From Nitriliruptorales bacterium (lineage in GTDB: Bacteria > Actinomycetota > Nitriliruptoria > Euzebyales > Egibacteraceae): a stretch of 9,809 bases of DNA. Shown piece after piece: positions 1 through 6,663 of this stretch; the stretch's first letter is position 1; each line of letters starts with the position of its first letter. Position numbers and translations under genes: made by a program. The stretch lies in NCBI GenBank assembly GCA_007119305.1, contig SKPY01000060.1:1-9809 (forward strand), in the 5' to 3' direction. Under the pieces are notes generated by a model. It was not told the origin of the DNA, made no database searches, and saw only the letters and a program-made list of their open reading frames with translations.

Positions 1-44
1 CGCGCACGGTGCTCCGGTGGGCTCGCGGCCGTCGCAGCCGCCGG

Positions 45-623
45 TCAGTCGACGTCGGTGATCCGGCACGCCCCGGCGGTCGGCTCGCCGCTGCAGCGGG
101 CCTCAGCGCGGGGGTCGCCGTCACGGTCGCGGGCGACCACGCCTTCCACCGCGACGCCAGGCCGCAGCTCCGTGGCGAAGAACCCGAGTGGGAAGCCGAA
201 GTCGACGTGTACCACCTCGATGCCGAGTGGTCCGCCCTCGGCGATCGCGATGGCCACCTCGGTCGTCCGCGCGTCGACGATGCCGTAGGCGACCCAACCG
301 CCGGCAGGCGCAGGCCGCGCGTCGAGGATGCGGATCGAGCCACCGCGCACGCCCGTGCAGTCCTGGGTGGTCTCGCCGCCGACGGTCAGGTCGATGCATG
401 CCGTGTCCTCGTCGGCCTGGGTGGCCACCGCCTCCCAGTCCGCTGCCTCCGCGACGGTGTGCGGGGCCGCCGGGGGCACACGCTCGAGCGTGCGTTCGAG
501 CAGCACCGGCGAGCCCACGACGAGGAACGTGACGAACAGCGCCATCGCCAGCACGACCAGGATCACGAACTGCGTCCCCGGGAACGAGCGCGACGTGTGG
601 GGGTCATCCGGTGGGGCGGTCAT
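45..623 (-). CDS. Small single-pass membrane protein, unknown function
   Basis: I do not recognise a named family. The 192-residue product has a short polar N-terminus (about residues 1-17), one strongly hydrophobic segment (about 18-42, rich in V, L, A and F), and then about 150 residues probably exposed outside the membrane. There is no lipobox or clear signal-peptidase site, so it is probably an N-terminal membrane anchor with the C-terminus outside. The outer part has four cysteines (C76, C89, C177, C186) whose pairing as disulfides is plausible but inferred. Its alternating hydrophobic stretches (about 97-165) suggest a small beta-rich domain. The ATG at 623 puts the membrane segment near the N-terminus. 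No good ribosome binding site precedes it, and an in-frame GTG at 641 would add six residues. The much longer open frame upstream lacks membrane-protein character and overlaps the divergent threonine ammonia-lyase gene. It is transcribed away from that gene. Confidence 0.75.
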   Translation of the reverse strand: MTAPPDDPHTSRSFPGTQFVILVVLAMALFVTFLVVGSPVLLERTLERVPPAAPHTVAEAADWEAVATQADEDTACIDLTVGGETTQDCTGVRGGSIRILDARPAPAGGWVAYGIVDARTTEVAIAIAEGGPLGIEVVHVDFGFPLGFFATELRPGVAVEGVVARDRDGDPRAEARCSGEPTAGACRITDVD

Positions 624-691
624 CGCACGCCATGGTCGCACGGCAGCGCACGGGTGGCCGAAACCGGCGCGCGCTCGGGTCGTGGCAGCGG

Positions 692-709
692 GCCAGCCGT
701 TAGGCTGGC
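692..709. promoter_or_regulatory. Perfect inverted repeat overlapping the probable promoter of the threonine ammonia-lyase gene
   Basis: The arms GCCAGCC and GGCTGGC pair perfectly over seven bases around a GTTA centre. The right arm overlaps the hexamer TAGGCT (701-706), which fits the TAnnnT form of an actinobacterial -10 box. The GTG start lies only eight bases after that hexamer, so transcription would begin at or next to the start codon, giving a leaderless mRNA. No purine-rich ribosome binding site is seen ahead of the GTG, which agrees with this. I see no convincing -35 box. The repeat could be an operator at the -10 box. If transcription starts further upstream, it could instead be an RNA hairpin near the start. 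It also lies between two divergent genes and could act on both. Confidence 0.5.
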
Positions 710-714
710 GGGAC

Positions 715-1920
715 GTGACCGAGCTCGTGAGCATCACCGCCATCCGCGCCGCTGCCGAGCGGCTCGCCGGCGTCGTGCAGACCACGCCGATCGAGCCGTC
801 CCGCGCGGTGTCGGACGCGGTGGGCAAGCGCGTGGTGCTGAAGTGCGAGCACCTCCAGCGCACGGGGTCGTTCAAGATGCGCGGCGCCTACAACCGCATC
901 AGCCGGCTCGACGACGCGGCCAAGGCCCGCGGGGTGGTGTGCGCGTCGGCTGGCAACCACGCGCAGGGCGTGGCGCTGTCGGCCCAGCTCGTCGGGGTGC
1001 GGGCGCGCGTGTACATGCCGGTCGGGGCGGCGCTGCCGAAAGTGGCCGCGACCAGCGCCTACGGTGCCGAGGTCGAGCTGGTCGGCGACACGTTCGACGA
1101 GGCCTACACGGCGTCGCAGGCGTGGGCCAGCGAGCACGACGCCACGTTCGTGCACCCCTTCGACCATCCCGACATCATCGCCGGCCAGGGCACGCTGGGT
1201 CTCGAGGTGCTCGAGCAGGTCCCGGACGCCGGTACGGTCGTCGTCGCGATCGGCGGGGGTGGCCTGGCCGCCGGCGTGGCCAGCGCGGTGAAGGCGCTGC
1301 GGCCCGAGTGCCGGGTGCTCGGGGTGCAGGCGGCGGGGGCCGCCACGTTCCCGCCCGCGCTCGCCGCAGGTGAGCCGCGGCCCCTGCCGAACCTGTCGAC
1401 GATCGCCGACGGCATCGCGGTCAAGCGTCCGGGGGCGTTGACGCTCGAGCACGTGCGCGAGCGCGTGGATCAGATCGTCACCGTCACCGACGAGTCCATC
1501 GCGCGTGCCGTCCTGCTGCTCGTCGAGCGCGCCAAGCAGGTCGTGGAGCCGTCGGGGGCGGCCCCCCTCGCGGCCGTGCTCGAGGAGGCCGCGCCGCTCG
1601 TCGAGCCCGTCGTCGTGCTGCTCGGCGGTGGCAACGTCGACCCGTTGCTGCTGTTGCGCATCCTGCAGTCCGGGCTGTCGGAGGAAGGTCGCTACTTCGG
1701 GTTCCGCACCCGCCTGGCCGACCGGCCGGGGTCGCTGTCCGCGCTGCTCGCCCTGCTCGCCGAGCACGACGCGAACGTCGTCGCCGTCGAGCACCGCCGT
1801 CTCGGCCCGCGCCTCGACCTGCTGCAGGTCGAGGTGCAGGTGGATGTCGAGACCCGGGGTCCCACCCACATCCGCAGCCTCGTCGACGCGCTCGTCGGGG
1901 CGGGGTACCCGCTGGAGTGA
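715..1920 (+). CDS. ilvA: Threonine ammonia-lyase (threonine dehydratase), medium form with C-terminal ACT domain
   Basis: This PLP enzyme deaminates L-threonine (and usually serine) to 2-oxobutyrate and ammonia, the entry step to isoleucine and a source of propionyl-CoA. In the 401-residue product the PLP lysine is K54 within GSFKMRGA. The substrate loop SAGNHAQG is at 79-86 and the glycine-rich phosphate-binding loop IGGGGL at 179-184. Residues about 326-401 (starting near YFGFRTRLADRPGSL) form one ACT-like regulatory domain. A single ACT domain and a length near 400 match the medium form, not the roughly 510-residue E. coli IlvA with two such modules; feedback control by isoleucine or valine is possible but not shown. 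The GTG at 715 is chosen because family homology begins right after it and a promoter-like TAGGCT sits eight bases upstream. The frame stays open upstream to 328, but that part overlaps the divergent gene. A catabolic role (tdcB-like) cannot be excluded. Confidence 0.95.
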   Translation: MTELVSITAIRAAAERLAGVVQTTPIEPSRAVSDAVGKRVVLKCEHLQRTGSFKMRGAYNRISRLDDAAKARGVVCASAGNHAQGVALSAQLVGVRARVYMPVGAALPKVAATSAYGAEVELVGDTFDEAYTASQAWASEHDATFVHPFDHPDIIAGQGTLGLEVLEQVPDAGTVVVAIGGGGLAAGVASAVKALRPECRVLGVQAAGAATFPPALAAGEPRPLPNLSTIADGIAVKRPGALTLEHVRERVDQIVTVTDESIARAVLLLVERAKQVVEPSGAAPLAAVLEEAAPLVEPVVVLLGGGNVDPLLLLRILQSGLSEEGRYFGFRTRLADRPGSLSALLALLAEHDANVVAVEHRRLGPRLDLLQVEVQVDVETRGPTHIRSLVDALVGAGYPLE

Positions 1921-1972
1921 GGCCGGGACCGGCGCCCGACGCAAGTGTCACGCCACCAGGATCGGAGTTCAT

Positions 1973-3562
1973 GTGCCAGTGCCCACCGCCCCAGCCGGAA
2001 CCGTCGACGCGCTCGCCTGCGAGTACGCGGCGATCGTGCTCGAGCACGCTCCGCCGACGGCGACCGCCCTCGGCCTCCACGACCGCAACGCCGAGCTGCC
2101 GGTCCCCACGCAGGCGCGCATCGACGCGTATGAACGGGCGCTGCGCGACCTGCGAGCGCGGGTGGACGCGCATGCGGCCGAGGGCATGGACGCGGAGCTC
2201 GACCGCAAGGGGCTGCGCGCGATCCTCGACGCGGCGCTGGCCGGGTTCGAGCTGCAGCGGCCCTGGGAGCGCGACCCCCTGTCCTGGGCGCGCGCTCCGG
2301 TCGAGGCGGTGTTCCTCGTGCTGCTGCGCGAGCACCTGCCCGAGGAGGAGCGCCGGGCCGGCGTCGCCGGCCGCTGCGCCGCAATCCCCGACTATCTCGC
2401 AGCGGCGCGGCAGCTGCTCGTGCCCGCAGCGGTGCCGCCGGCCTGGACCGCCCTCGCGTCCGCGTCGGCTGCCGGCGGGGCGAGCTTCCTGCGCGACGTC
2501 GTCGCCGGGTTCGCCCCGGAGGCCGAGGACGCGGTCGCTGCGGCGGCCGACGCGCTGGAGTCGTTCGGTGCCTGGGTCACCGACACGCTGGCACCGGAGG
2601 CCGGGGGTGCGTACGTGGCCGGCGAGCAGACCTTGCAGCGGTTGCTGCGCGATGTGCACCTGCTCGACGAGGGCCCGGCCGAGGTCGCTGCCCGCGGGCA
2701 GCTGCTGCTCGCCCGCTGCGAGGACGCGCTCGTCGACGCCGCCGGGTCAGCGGACTGGCGGGCCGCCCTCGAGCGGGCCCGGGCGGCACGACCCACCATG
2801 GACGAGCTCGTGCCCGCCTACCGCCGGGAGTTCCAGCAGCTCGAAGAGTTCTGCTTCGAGCACGACCTCGTGACGGACCCCGGAGCACCGGCCACGCTGA
2901 AGGCCACGCCCGAGTTCCTCCGCCCCCTCATGGGCTACGCCGCCTACCTGCCGCCAGGAGCGTTCGAGGAGGTGCGCACGGGCGAGCTGTGGGTGACCCC
3001 GCCGCCCGCCCCGGACGGGTTGGCGGACCACTCCTACGCCGCGCTGCAGCCCATCACCGCGCACGAGGGCTACCCGGGTCACCATCTGCAGCTCACCTCG
3101 GTGGGCGCGCTCGGCTCGGTGGTCCGCCGCCTGCGGGGCGGCAGCTCGCTCATGACCGAGGGCTGGGGGCTCTACACCGAGGAGCTCATGCACGAGACCG
3201 GCTACTACACCCCGGAGGGCCGGCTTGCACAGCTCGCCCTGACGGCCATGCGCGCCGCCCGCATCGTCGTCGACATGGGCCTGCACACCGGCGACATGAC
3301 GGTGGACGAGGGCATCGACCTGCTCGTCGACCGTGCCGGCATGAGCCGCACCACCGCCACCAGCGAGGTCCTGCGCTACACGATGATGCCCACGCAGCCG
3401 TTCACCTACCTCTACGGCGCGGAGGAGATCCGCCGCATCCGCGCGACCTGGCGGGAGCGCACCGGCGGCAGCCTGCGCGCGTTCCACGACGCGCTGCTTG
3501 CCTACGGTCATCTCCCGCCGGCGCTCGTGGCCCGGGCGCTGCTGGACGGCGACGCGGCCTGA
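1973..3562 (+). CDS. DUF885 family protein, putative metal-dependent hydrolase/peptidase
   Basis: The 529-residue product belongs to the DUF885 family. The hallmark HEGYPGHHLQ begins at H364 (bases 3062 onward): H364, E365 and a following histidine resemble a zinc-binding HExxxGH-type site. The segment TEGWGLYTEEL follows, with E396 a likely third ligand. Both are strongly conserved in the family, whose substrate is not established to my knowledge; peptidase activity is inferred from the metal motif. The C-terminal half (about 280-529) is the conserved core and the N-terminal half is mostly helical. There is no signal peptide or membrane segment, so it is probably cytoplasmic, unlike some secreted family members. 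The GTG at 1973 is preferred because GGAG (1964-1967) lies five bases before it. An ATG at 1971 overlaps it but is out of frame. It lies 52 bases after the threonine ammonia-lyase gene on the same strand, so co-transcription is possible. Confidence 0.9.
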   Translation: MPVPTAPAGTVDALACEYAAIVLEHAPPTATALGLHDRNAELPVPTQARIDAYERALRDLRARVDAHAAEGMDAELDRKGLRAILDAALAGFELQRPWERDPLSWARAPVEAVFLVLLREHLPEEERRAGVAGRCAAIPDYLAAARQLLVPAAVPPAWTALASASAAGGASFLRDVVAGFAPEAEDAVAAAADALESFGAWVTDTLAPEAGGAYVAGEQTLQRLLRDVHLLDEGPAEVAARGQLLLARCEDALVDAAGSADWRAALERARAARPTMDELVPAYRREFQQLEEFCFEHDLVTDPGAPATLKATPEFLRPLMGYAAYLPPGAFEEVRTGELWVTPPPAPDGLADHSYAALQPITAHEGYPGHHLQLTSVGALGSVVRRLRGGSSLMTEGWGLYTEELMHETGYYTPEGRLAQLALTAMRAARIVVDMGLHTGDMTVDEGIDLLVDRAGMSRTTATSEVLRYTMMPTQPFTYLYGAEEIRRIRATWRERTGGSLRAFHDALLAYGHLPPALVARALLDGDAA

Positions 3563-3573
3563 CGCGCTGGCGC

Positions 3574-3596
3574 GGCCGCTGACCTGTGCGGCGGCC
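3574..3596. terminator. GC-rich stem-loop between convergent genes, possible bidirectional terminator
   Basis: GGCCGC (3574-3579) pairs with GCGGCC (3591-3596); a G-T and a G-C pair can extend the stem to eight, leaving a loop of about seven bases. It fills most of the 33-base gap between the stop codons of the DUF885 gene and the mutase gene, and its right arm touches the mutase stop codon. There is no T-run on either side, so it is not a classic intrinsic terminator. In GC-rich actinobacteria such bare hairpins may still slow or stop transcription. Chance is a real alternative at this base composition. Confidence 0.3.
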
Positions 3597-5584
3597 TAGC
3601 TCGTCGGCGCGACGAGATCGGCGATCTCTGCGACGATGTCGTTGACCTGGTAGTCCTTCGGCGTGTAGATGGCGGCGACGCCGGCTGCGCGCAGCGCCTG
3701 CGCGTCTGCCGCGGGGATGATCCCCCCGGCCACCACGGGGATCTCGGCCCCCTCCGCCCGCAGGCCGGCCACGACCTGCGGCACGAGCGCTTGGTGCGAG
3801 CCCGACAGGATCGACAGGCCAACCACGTGCACGTCCTCGTCCAGCGCCGTGCGCACGATCTGCGCCGGGGTCTGGCGGATGCCCTGGTAGATCACCTCGA
3901 ACCCGGCGTCCCTGGCGCGCACCGCGATCTGCTCGGCTCCCGACGAGTGCCCGTCGAGGCCGGGCTTGGCGACGAGCAGGCGCACCTTCGAGCCGAGCCT
4001 GCGCTCGGCCTCGGCCATCCGGGTGCGGGCCTGCGCGAGGCTCGCCTCGCCGGAGCCGGCACCACTGGCGGCGCCGATGCCGGTCGGGCCGCGGTACTCG
4101 CCGAAGACGTCGCGCAGCGCCTCGGACCACTCACCCGTCGTCACACCGGCGTGAGCGGCGCGGATCGAGGCGGGCATGATGTTGACGTCGCCCCGCGCGG
4201 CCTGCCGCAGGTCGTCGAGCGCACGGGCGGCGGCGGCGGCGTCCCGGGTGGCCCGGAACGCCTCGAGGCGCTCGATCTGCTCGGCCGCGCTCGTCTCGTC
4301 CACCGTGAGGAAGCCCGCGTCGACGCCGGTCGTCAGGGGCGAGTCCTCGGTCTCGGTGAACGCGTTGACCCCGACGACGGTCTGCTCACCCGATTCGATG
4401 CGGGCCATGCGCGCGGCGTTGGAGCGCACGAGCTCGCCCTTCATGTAGGCGACCGCGTCCTCCACCCAGCCGGGCGGTCCCGCGGCTCCGGCGCCGCTGG
4501 TCTCGAGCACCCGCTCGTACTCGGCCCTGGCCCCGTCCGCGATCTCGGTCTCGAGCGCGGCCATCACGTGGCTGCCGTCGAACAGGTCATCGTGGCAGAG
4601 CAGGTCGGTCTCGTAGGCGAGGATCTGCTGCATGCGCAGGGACAGCTGCTGGTCCCAGGGGCGCGGCAGCCCGAGCGCCTCGTTCCACGCCGGCAGCTGC
4701 ACCGCCCGCGCCCGCGCCCCCTTCGACAGGGTCACCGCGAGCATCTCGAGCAGGATGCGCGTGATGTTGTTCTCGGGCTGCGACTCGGTGAGGCCGAGCG
4801 AGTTCACCTGCACCCCGTAGCGGAAGCGGCGCAGCTTGGGGTCGGTGACGCCGTAGCGGGTGCGACACAGCTCGTCCCACAGGGTCGCGAACGCGCGCAG
4901 CTTGGCGATCTCGGTCACGAAGCGGATGCCCGCGTTCACGAAGAAGCTCATGCGCCCCACGACCACGCCGAAATCGGCCTCCGGGACCTGGCCGCTGGCC
5001 CGCACCGCGTCGAGCACCGCCGTCGCGTTCACGAGCGCGTACGCGACCTCCTGCAGCGGGGTCGCTCCGACCTCCTGCAGGTGGTAGGAGCAGACGTTGA
5101 TCGGGTTCCACTTCGGGATCTCGCGCACGGCGTAGGCGATGACGTCGGCGGTGAGCCGCATGGACGGCTCCGGCGGGAACACGTAGGTGCCCCGCGACAG
5201 GTACTCCTTCAGGATGTCGTTCTGGGTCGTGCCCGCGAGCGAGGACGGGTCCCCGCCCTGCTCCTCGGCGACGGCGACGTAGAGCGCCAGCAGCCACGCC
5301 GCGGGGGCGTTGATCGTCATCGAGGTGTTCATCTCGCCGAGCGGGATGCCGTCGAACAGGGTGCGCATGTCGTCGATCGAGCACACCGGCACGCCCACCT
5401 TGCCGACCTCCCCGCGGGCGAGGACGTGATCAGCGTCGTAGCCGGTCTGGGTGGGCAGGTCGAACGCGACCGAGAGCCCCGTCTGCCCCTTGGCGAGGTT
5501 GCGCCGGTACAGCTCGTTCGAAGCCTTCGCGGAGGTGTGGCCGGAATAGGTCCGCATGAGCCACGGGCGGTCACGGTCAGCCAT
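3596..5584 (-). CDS. ecm: Ethylmalonyl-CoA mutase (MeaA-like), coenzyme B12-dependent, with fused B12-binding domain
   Basis: The 662-residue enzyme is predicted to rearrange ethylmalonyl-CoA to methylsuccinyl-CoA by adenosylcobalamin radical chemistry, a step of the ethylmalonyl-CoA pathway for growth on acetate and other C2 units. The catalytic barrel occupies about residues 1-500. The B12-binding domain (about 533-660) carries DGHSSG (D544, H546, G549), the DxHxxG signature in which His replaces the lower cobalt ligand, then SILSGS (591-596) and GG at 620-621. Assignment to Ecm over methylmalonyl- or isobutyryl-CoA mutase rests on DLPTQTGYD (42-50), KEYLSRGTY (126-134), NVCSYHLQE (163-171) and GVQVNSLGLTE (257-267), which match the Ecm/MeaA subfamily as I remember it; methylmalonyl-CoA mutase has RGYD and SGYHMQEAG at the first and third. 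The ATG at 5584 has a strong GAGGAGGAG ribosome site ending three bases upstream. A propionate-type methylmalonyl-CoA mutase is the main alternative. Confidence 0.88.
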   Translation of the reverse strand: MADRDRPWLMRTYSGHTSAKASNELYRRNLAKGQTGLSVAFDLPTQTGYDADHVLARGEVGKVGVPVCSIDDMRTLFDGIPLGEMNTSMTINAPAAWLLALYVAVAEEQGGDPSSLAGTTQNDILKEYLSRGTYVFPPEPSMRLTADVIAYAVREIPKWNPINVCSYHLQEVGATPLQEVAYALVNATAVLDAVRASGQVPEADFGVVVGRMSFFVNAGIRFVTEIAKLRAFATLWDELCRTRYGVTDPKLRRFRYGVQVNSLGLTESQPENNITRILLEMLAVTLSKGARARAVQLPAWNEALGLPRPWDQQLSLRMQQILAYETDLLCHDDLFDGSHVMAALETEIADGARAEYERVLETSGAGAAGPPGWVEDAVAYMKGELVRSNAARMARIESGEQTVVGVNAFTETEDSPLTTGVDAGFLTVDETSAAEQIERLEAFRATRDAAAAARALDDLRQAARGDVNIMPASIRAAHAGVTTGEWSEALRDVFGEYRGPTGIGAASGAGSGEASLAQARTRMAEAERRLGSKVRLLVAKPGLDGHSSGAEQIAVRARDAGFEVIYQGIRQTPAQIVRTALDEDVHVVGLSILSGSHQALVPQVVAGLRAEGAEIPVVAGGIIPAADAQALRAAGVAAIYTPKDYQVNDIVAEIADLVAPTS

Positions 5585-5620
5585 CGGCTCCTCCTCGCGG
5601 TACGACGCCTTGACCGCCAG

Positions 5621-5651
5621 ATTGTGCGCCCGTCGCACGCGGCCCGTCCAA
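5621..5651 (-). promoter_or_regulatory. Weak promoter candidate for the mutase gene
   Basis: Read on the minus strand, TTGGAC (5651-5646) and CACAAT (5626-5621) resemble -35 and -10 boxes, 37 to 42 bases upstream of the mutase ATG. The spacer is 19 bases, longer than the usual 17, so the match is poor. The 134-base gap from the upstream gene makes a separate promoter plausible. The rest of that gap shows nothing else clear. Confidence 0.25.
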
Positions 5652-5713
5652 CCCGCGCCTGCTCGACGCCCGCACCGGAGCGCCCGCGCGACGCCTGCTG
5701 GGCCCGACCCGCG

Positions 5714-5733
5714 GACGCCTACCGGGGGGCGTC
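5714..5733 (-). terminator. Stem-loop at the 3' end of the toroid-protein gene
   Basis: GACGCC (5714-5719) and GGCGTC (5728-5733) pair perfectly around an eight-base loop. The stem overlaps the last codons and the stop codon (5721-5719) of the minus-strand gene. No T-run follows. It could weaken read-through into the mutase gene, but such short GC-rich stems are common by chance here. Confidence 0.22.
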
Positions 5734-6597
5734 GGGGAGCCGGCCGTAGGCGGCGAGCACGCGCAGCGCACGCACGGTCTCGATGCCGCGCCACTCGAAG
5801 ACCGCGGCGGGGCTGGGCGGCTCCCAGGTGATGGGCCAGCCGCCGTCGTCCTGCTGGTCGCGGGCCAGGCGCGCGAGATGCCCCTCGACGAGCGCGTCGT
5901 CGAACAGGCCACGCCACGGGCCGTCCGGTGCGGGCACGAGGTGCAGCGGCGTCACCCCGTAGCTCGGGTCGTCAGGATCGCGCAGGTACCAGCTCGCGTG
6001 CTCCAGGTGTCCGACGGCGCGCCGCGCGAGATCGGCCGCGCGGTCCCGGTCGCCGACGTGGGCGCAGAAGACCAGCACCTCCCGCAACGCGTGCGCGTCG
6101 TCCGGCAGTCCGGCGGCCAGCGTCGACCAGCAGTAGCCCGTCGCCTGCTCCAACCAGGGGTGCGCGACGTCGAGCGCGTGCAGCAGACCGGCGAGCCCAG
6201 CCGTGGGGAACACCCCTGGCACGTAGGTCCACTCGGTCCAGTGCTCCGCGCGCGGGTAGCCCTCGATGACCGGGGTGGCGAGGGCGACAGCCCCGTCCGC
6301 GTCGGCCATCCCGGACAGGAAGCCGCAGGCGCGCTGGACCATGCGCTCCTCGCGTGCGCCAGCGGCGACGAGCATCTCGAGCGCGAGCTCGACGTCGCCC
6401 GGCAGGCTGGCGGGGCAGCGCTTGTCGGGTTCGAGCCCATGCCCGAAGCCCCCGTCGTCGTTCTGGTAGCCGCGCAAGGCGTCCACGACGCCGCCGGGCG
6501 AGCCGCCTTCGAAGAGGGCTGCGAACAGGCGCTGCTCGAGCAGTCGCGCGTTGGCGTAGACGAACGCCCGTGCCCGTTGGTAGGTGTCGGGGCTCAT
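5719..6597 (-). CDS. Alpha/alpha-toroid, prenyltransferase/squalene-cyclase-like protein of unknown function
   Basis: The 292-residue product resembles a widespread bacterial family often labelled prenyltransferase because it shares the alpha/alpha-barrel (terpenoid cyclase/protein prenyltransferase) fold. Near the N-terminus ARLLEQRLFAALFEGG (17-32) leads into YQNDDGGFGHGLEPD (44-58); near the C-terminus a second repeat reads QQDDGGWPITWEPP (248-261). Both resemble the QW-type turns of squalene cyclases. A literal DPDD (207-210) matches the cyclase DxDD pattern but lacks the following T-A context and is probably chance. No DDxxD motif is seen, and at 292 residues it is less than half the length of a squalene cyclase. 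There is no signal peptide, so it is probably cytoplasmic. The ATG at 6597 has GGAG two bases upstream, closer than ideal; a TTG at 6621 is an alternative. It lies 66 bases downstream of the lipoprotein gene and 134 upstream of the mutase gene, all on one strand. The substrate is unknown. Confidence 0.82.
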   Translation of the reverse strand: MSPDTYQRARAFVYANARLLEQRLFAALFEGGSPGGVVDALRGYQNDDGGFGHGLEPDKRCPASLPGDVELALEMLVAAGAREERMVQRACGFLSGMADADGAVALATPVIEGYPRAEHWTEWTYVPGVFPTAGLAGLLHALDVAHPWLEQATGYCWSTLAAGLPDDAHALREVLVFCAHVGDRDRAADLARRAVGHLEHASWYLRDPDDPSYGVTPLHLVPAPDGPWRGLFDDALVEGHLARLARDQQDDGGWPITWEPPSPAAVFEWRGIETVRALRVLAAYGRLPDAPR

Positions 6598-6663
6598 GAC
6601 TCCAGGTCTCGTGCTCGGCAACAGCGGACGTCTCGAACAGCCCGGGCAGTGCAGTAGTGTGCC

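Noticed and set aside
1..7. Possible GTG start of another minus-strand gene at 7-5, with GGAG four bases upstream
   Set aside because: Only seven bases remain before the window edge, so no coding sequence can be judged. The position just after the stop of the membrane-protein gene is suggestive only.
2..61. Possible C-terminal end of a plus-strand gene entering from the left and stopping at 61
   Set aside because: The 19 codons show no recognisable feature and would overlap the end of the minus-strand gene; chance openness in GC-rich DNA explains it.
9..1373. 454-codon plus-strand open frame across the left of the window
   Set aside because: It spans two real genes in other frames or strands and its product is mostly R, G, A and H-rich repeats typical of out-of-frame reading.
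700..1944. Long open frame of 414 codons on the minus strand opposite threonine ammonia-lyase
   Set aside because: Its product is rich in R, H, G and D with no domain sense, as expected for the antisense of a high-GC gene. The plus-strand frame has full enzyme motifs.
3791..5749. 652-codon plus-strand open frame opposite the mutase gene
   Set aside because: It is the complement of a clearly recognised mutase; its product is a low-complexity mix of R, G, H, V and L without motifs.
5928..6269. Short plus-strand frames opposite the toroid-protein gene
   Set aside because: Arginine- and serine-rich shadow products with no start signals; the minus-strand frame has conserved repeats.
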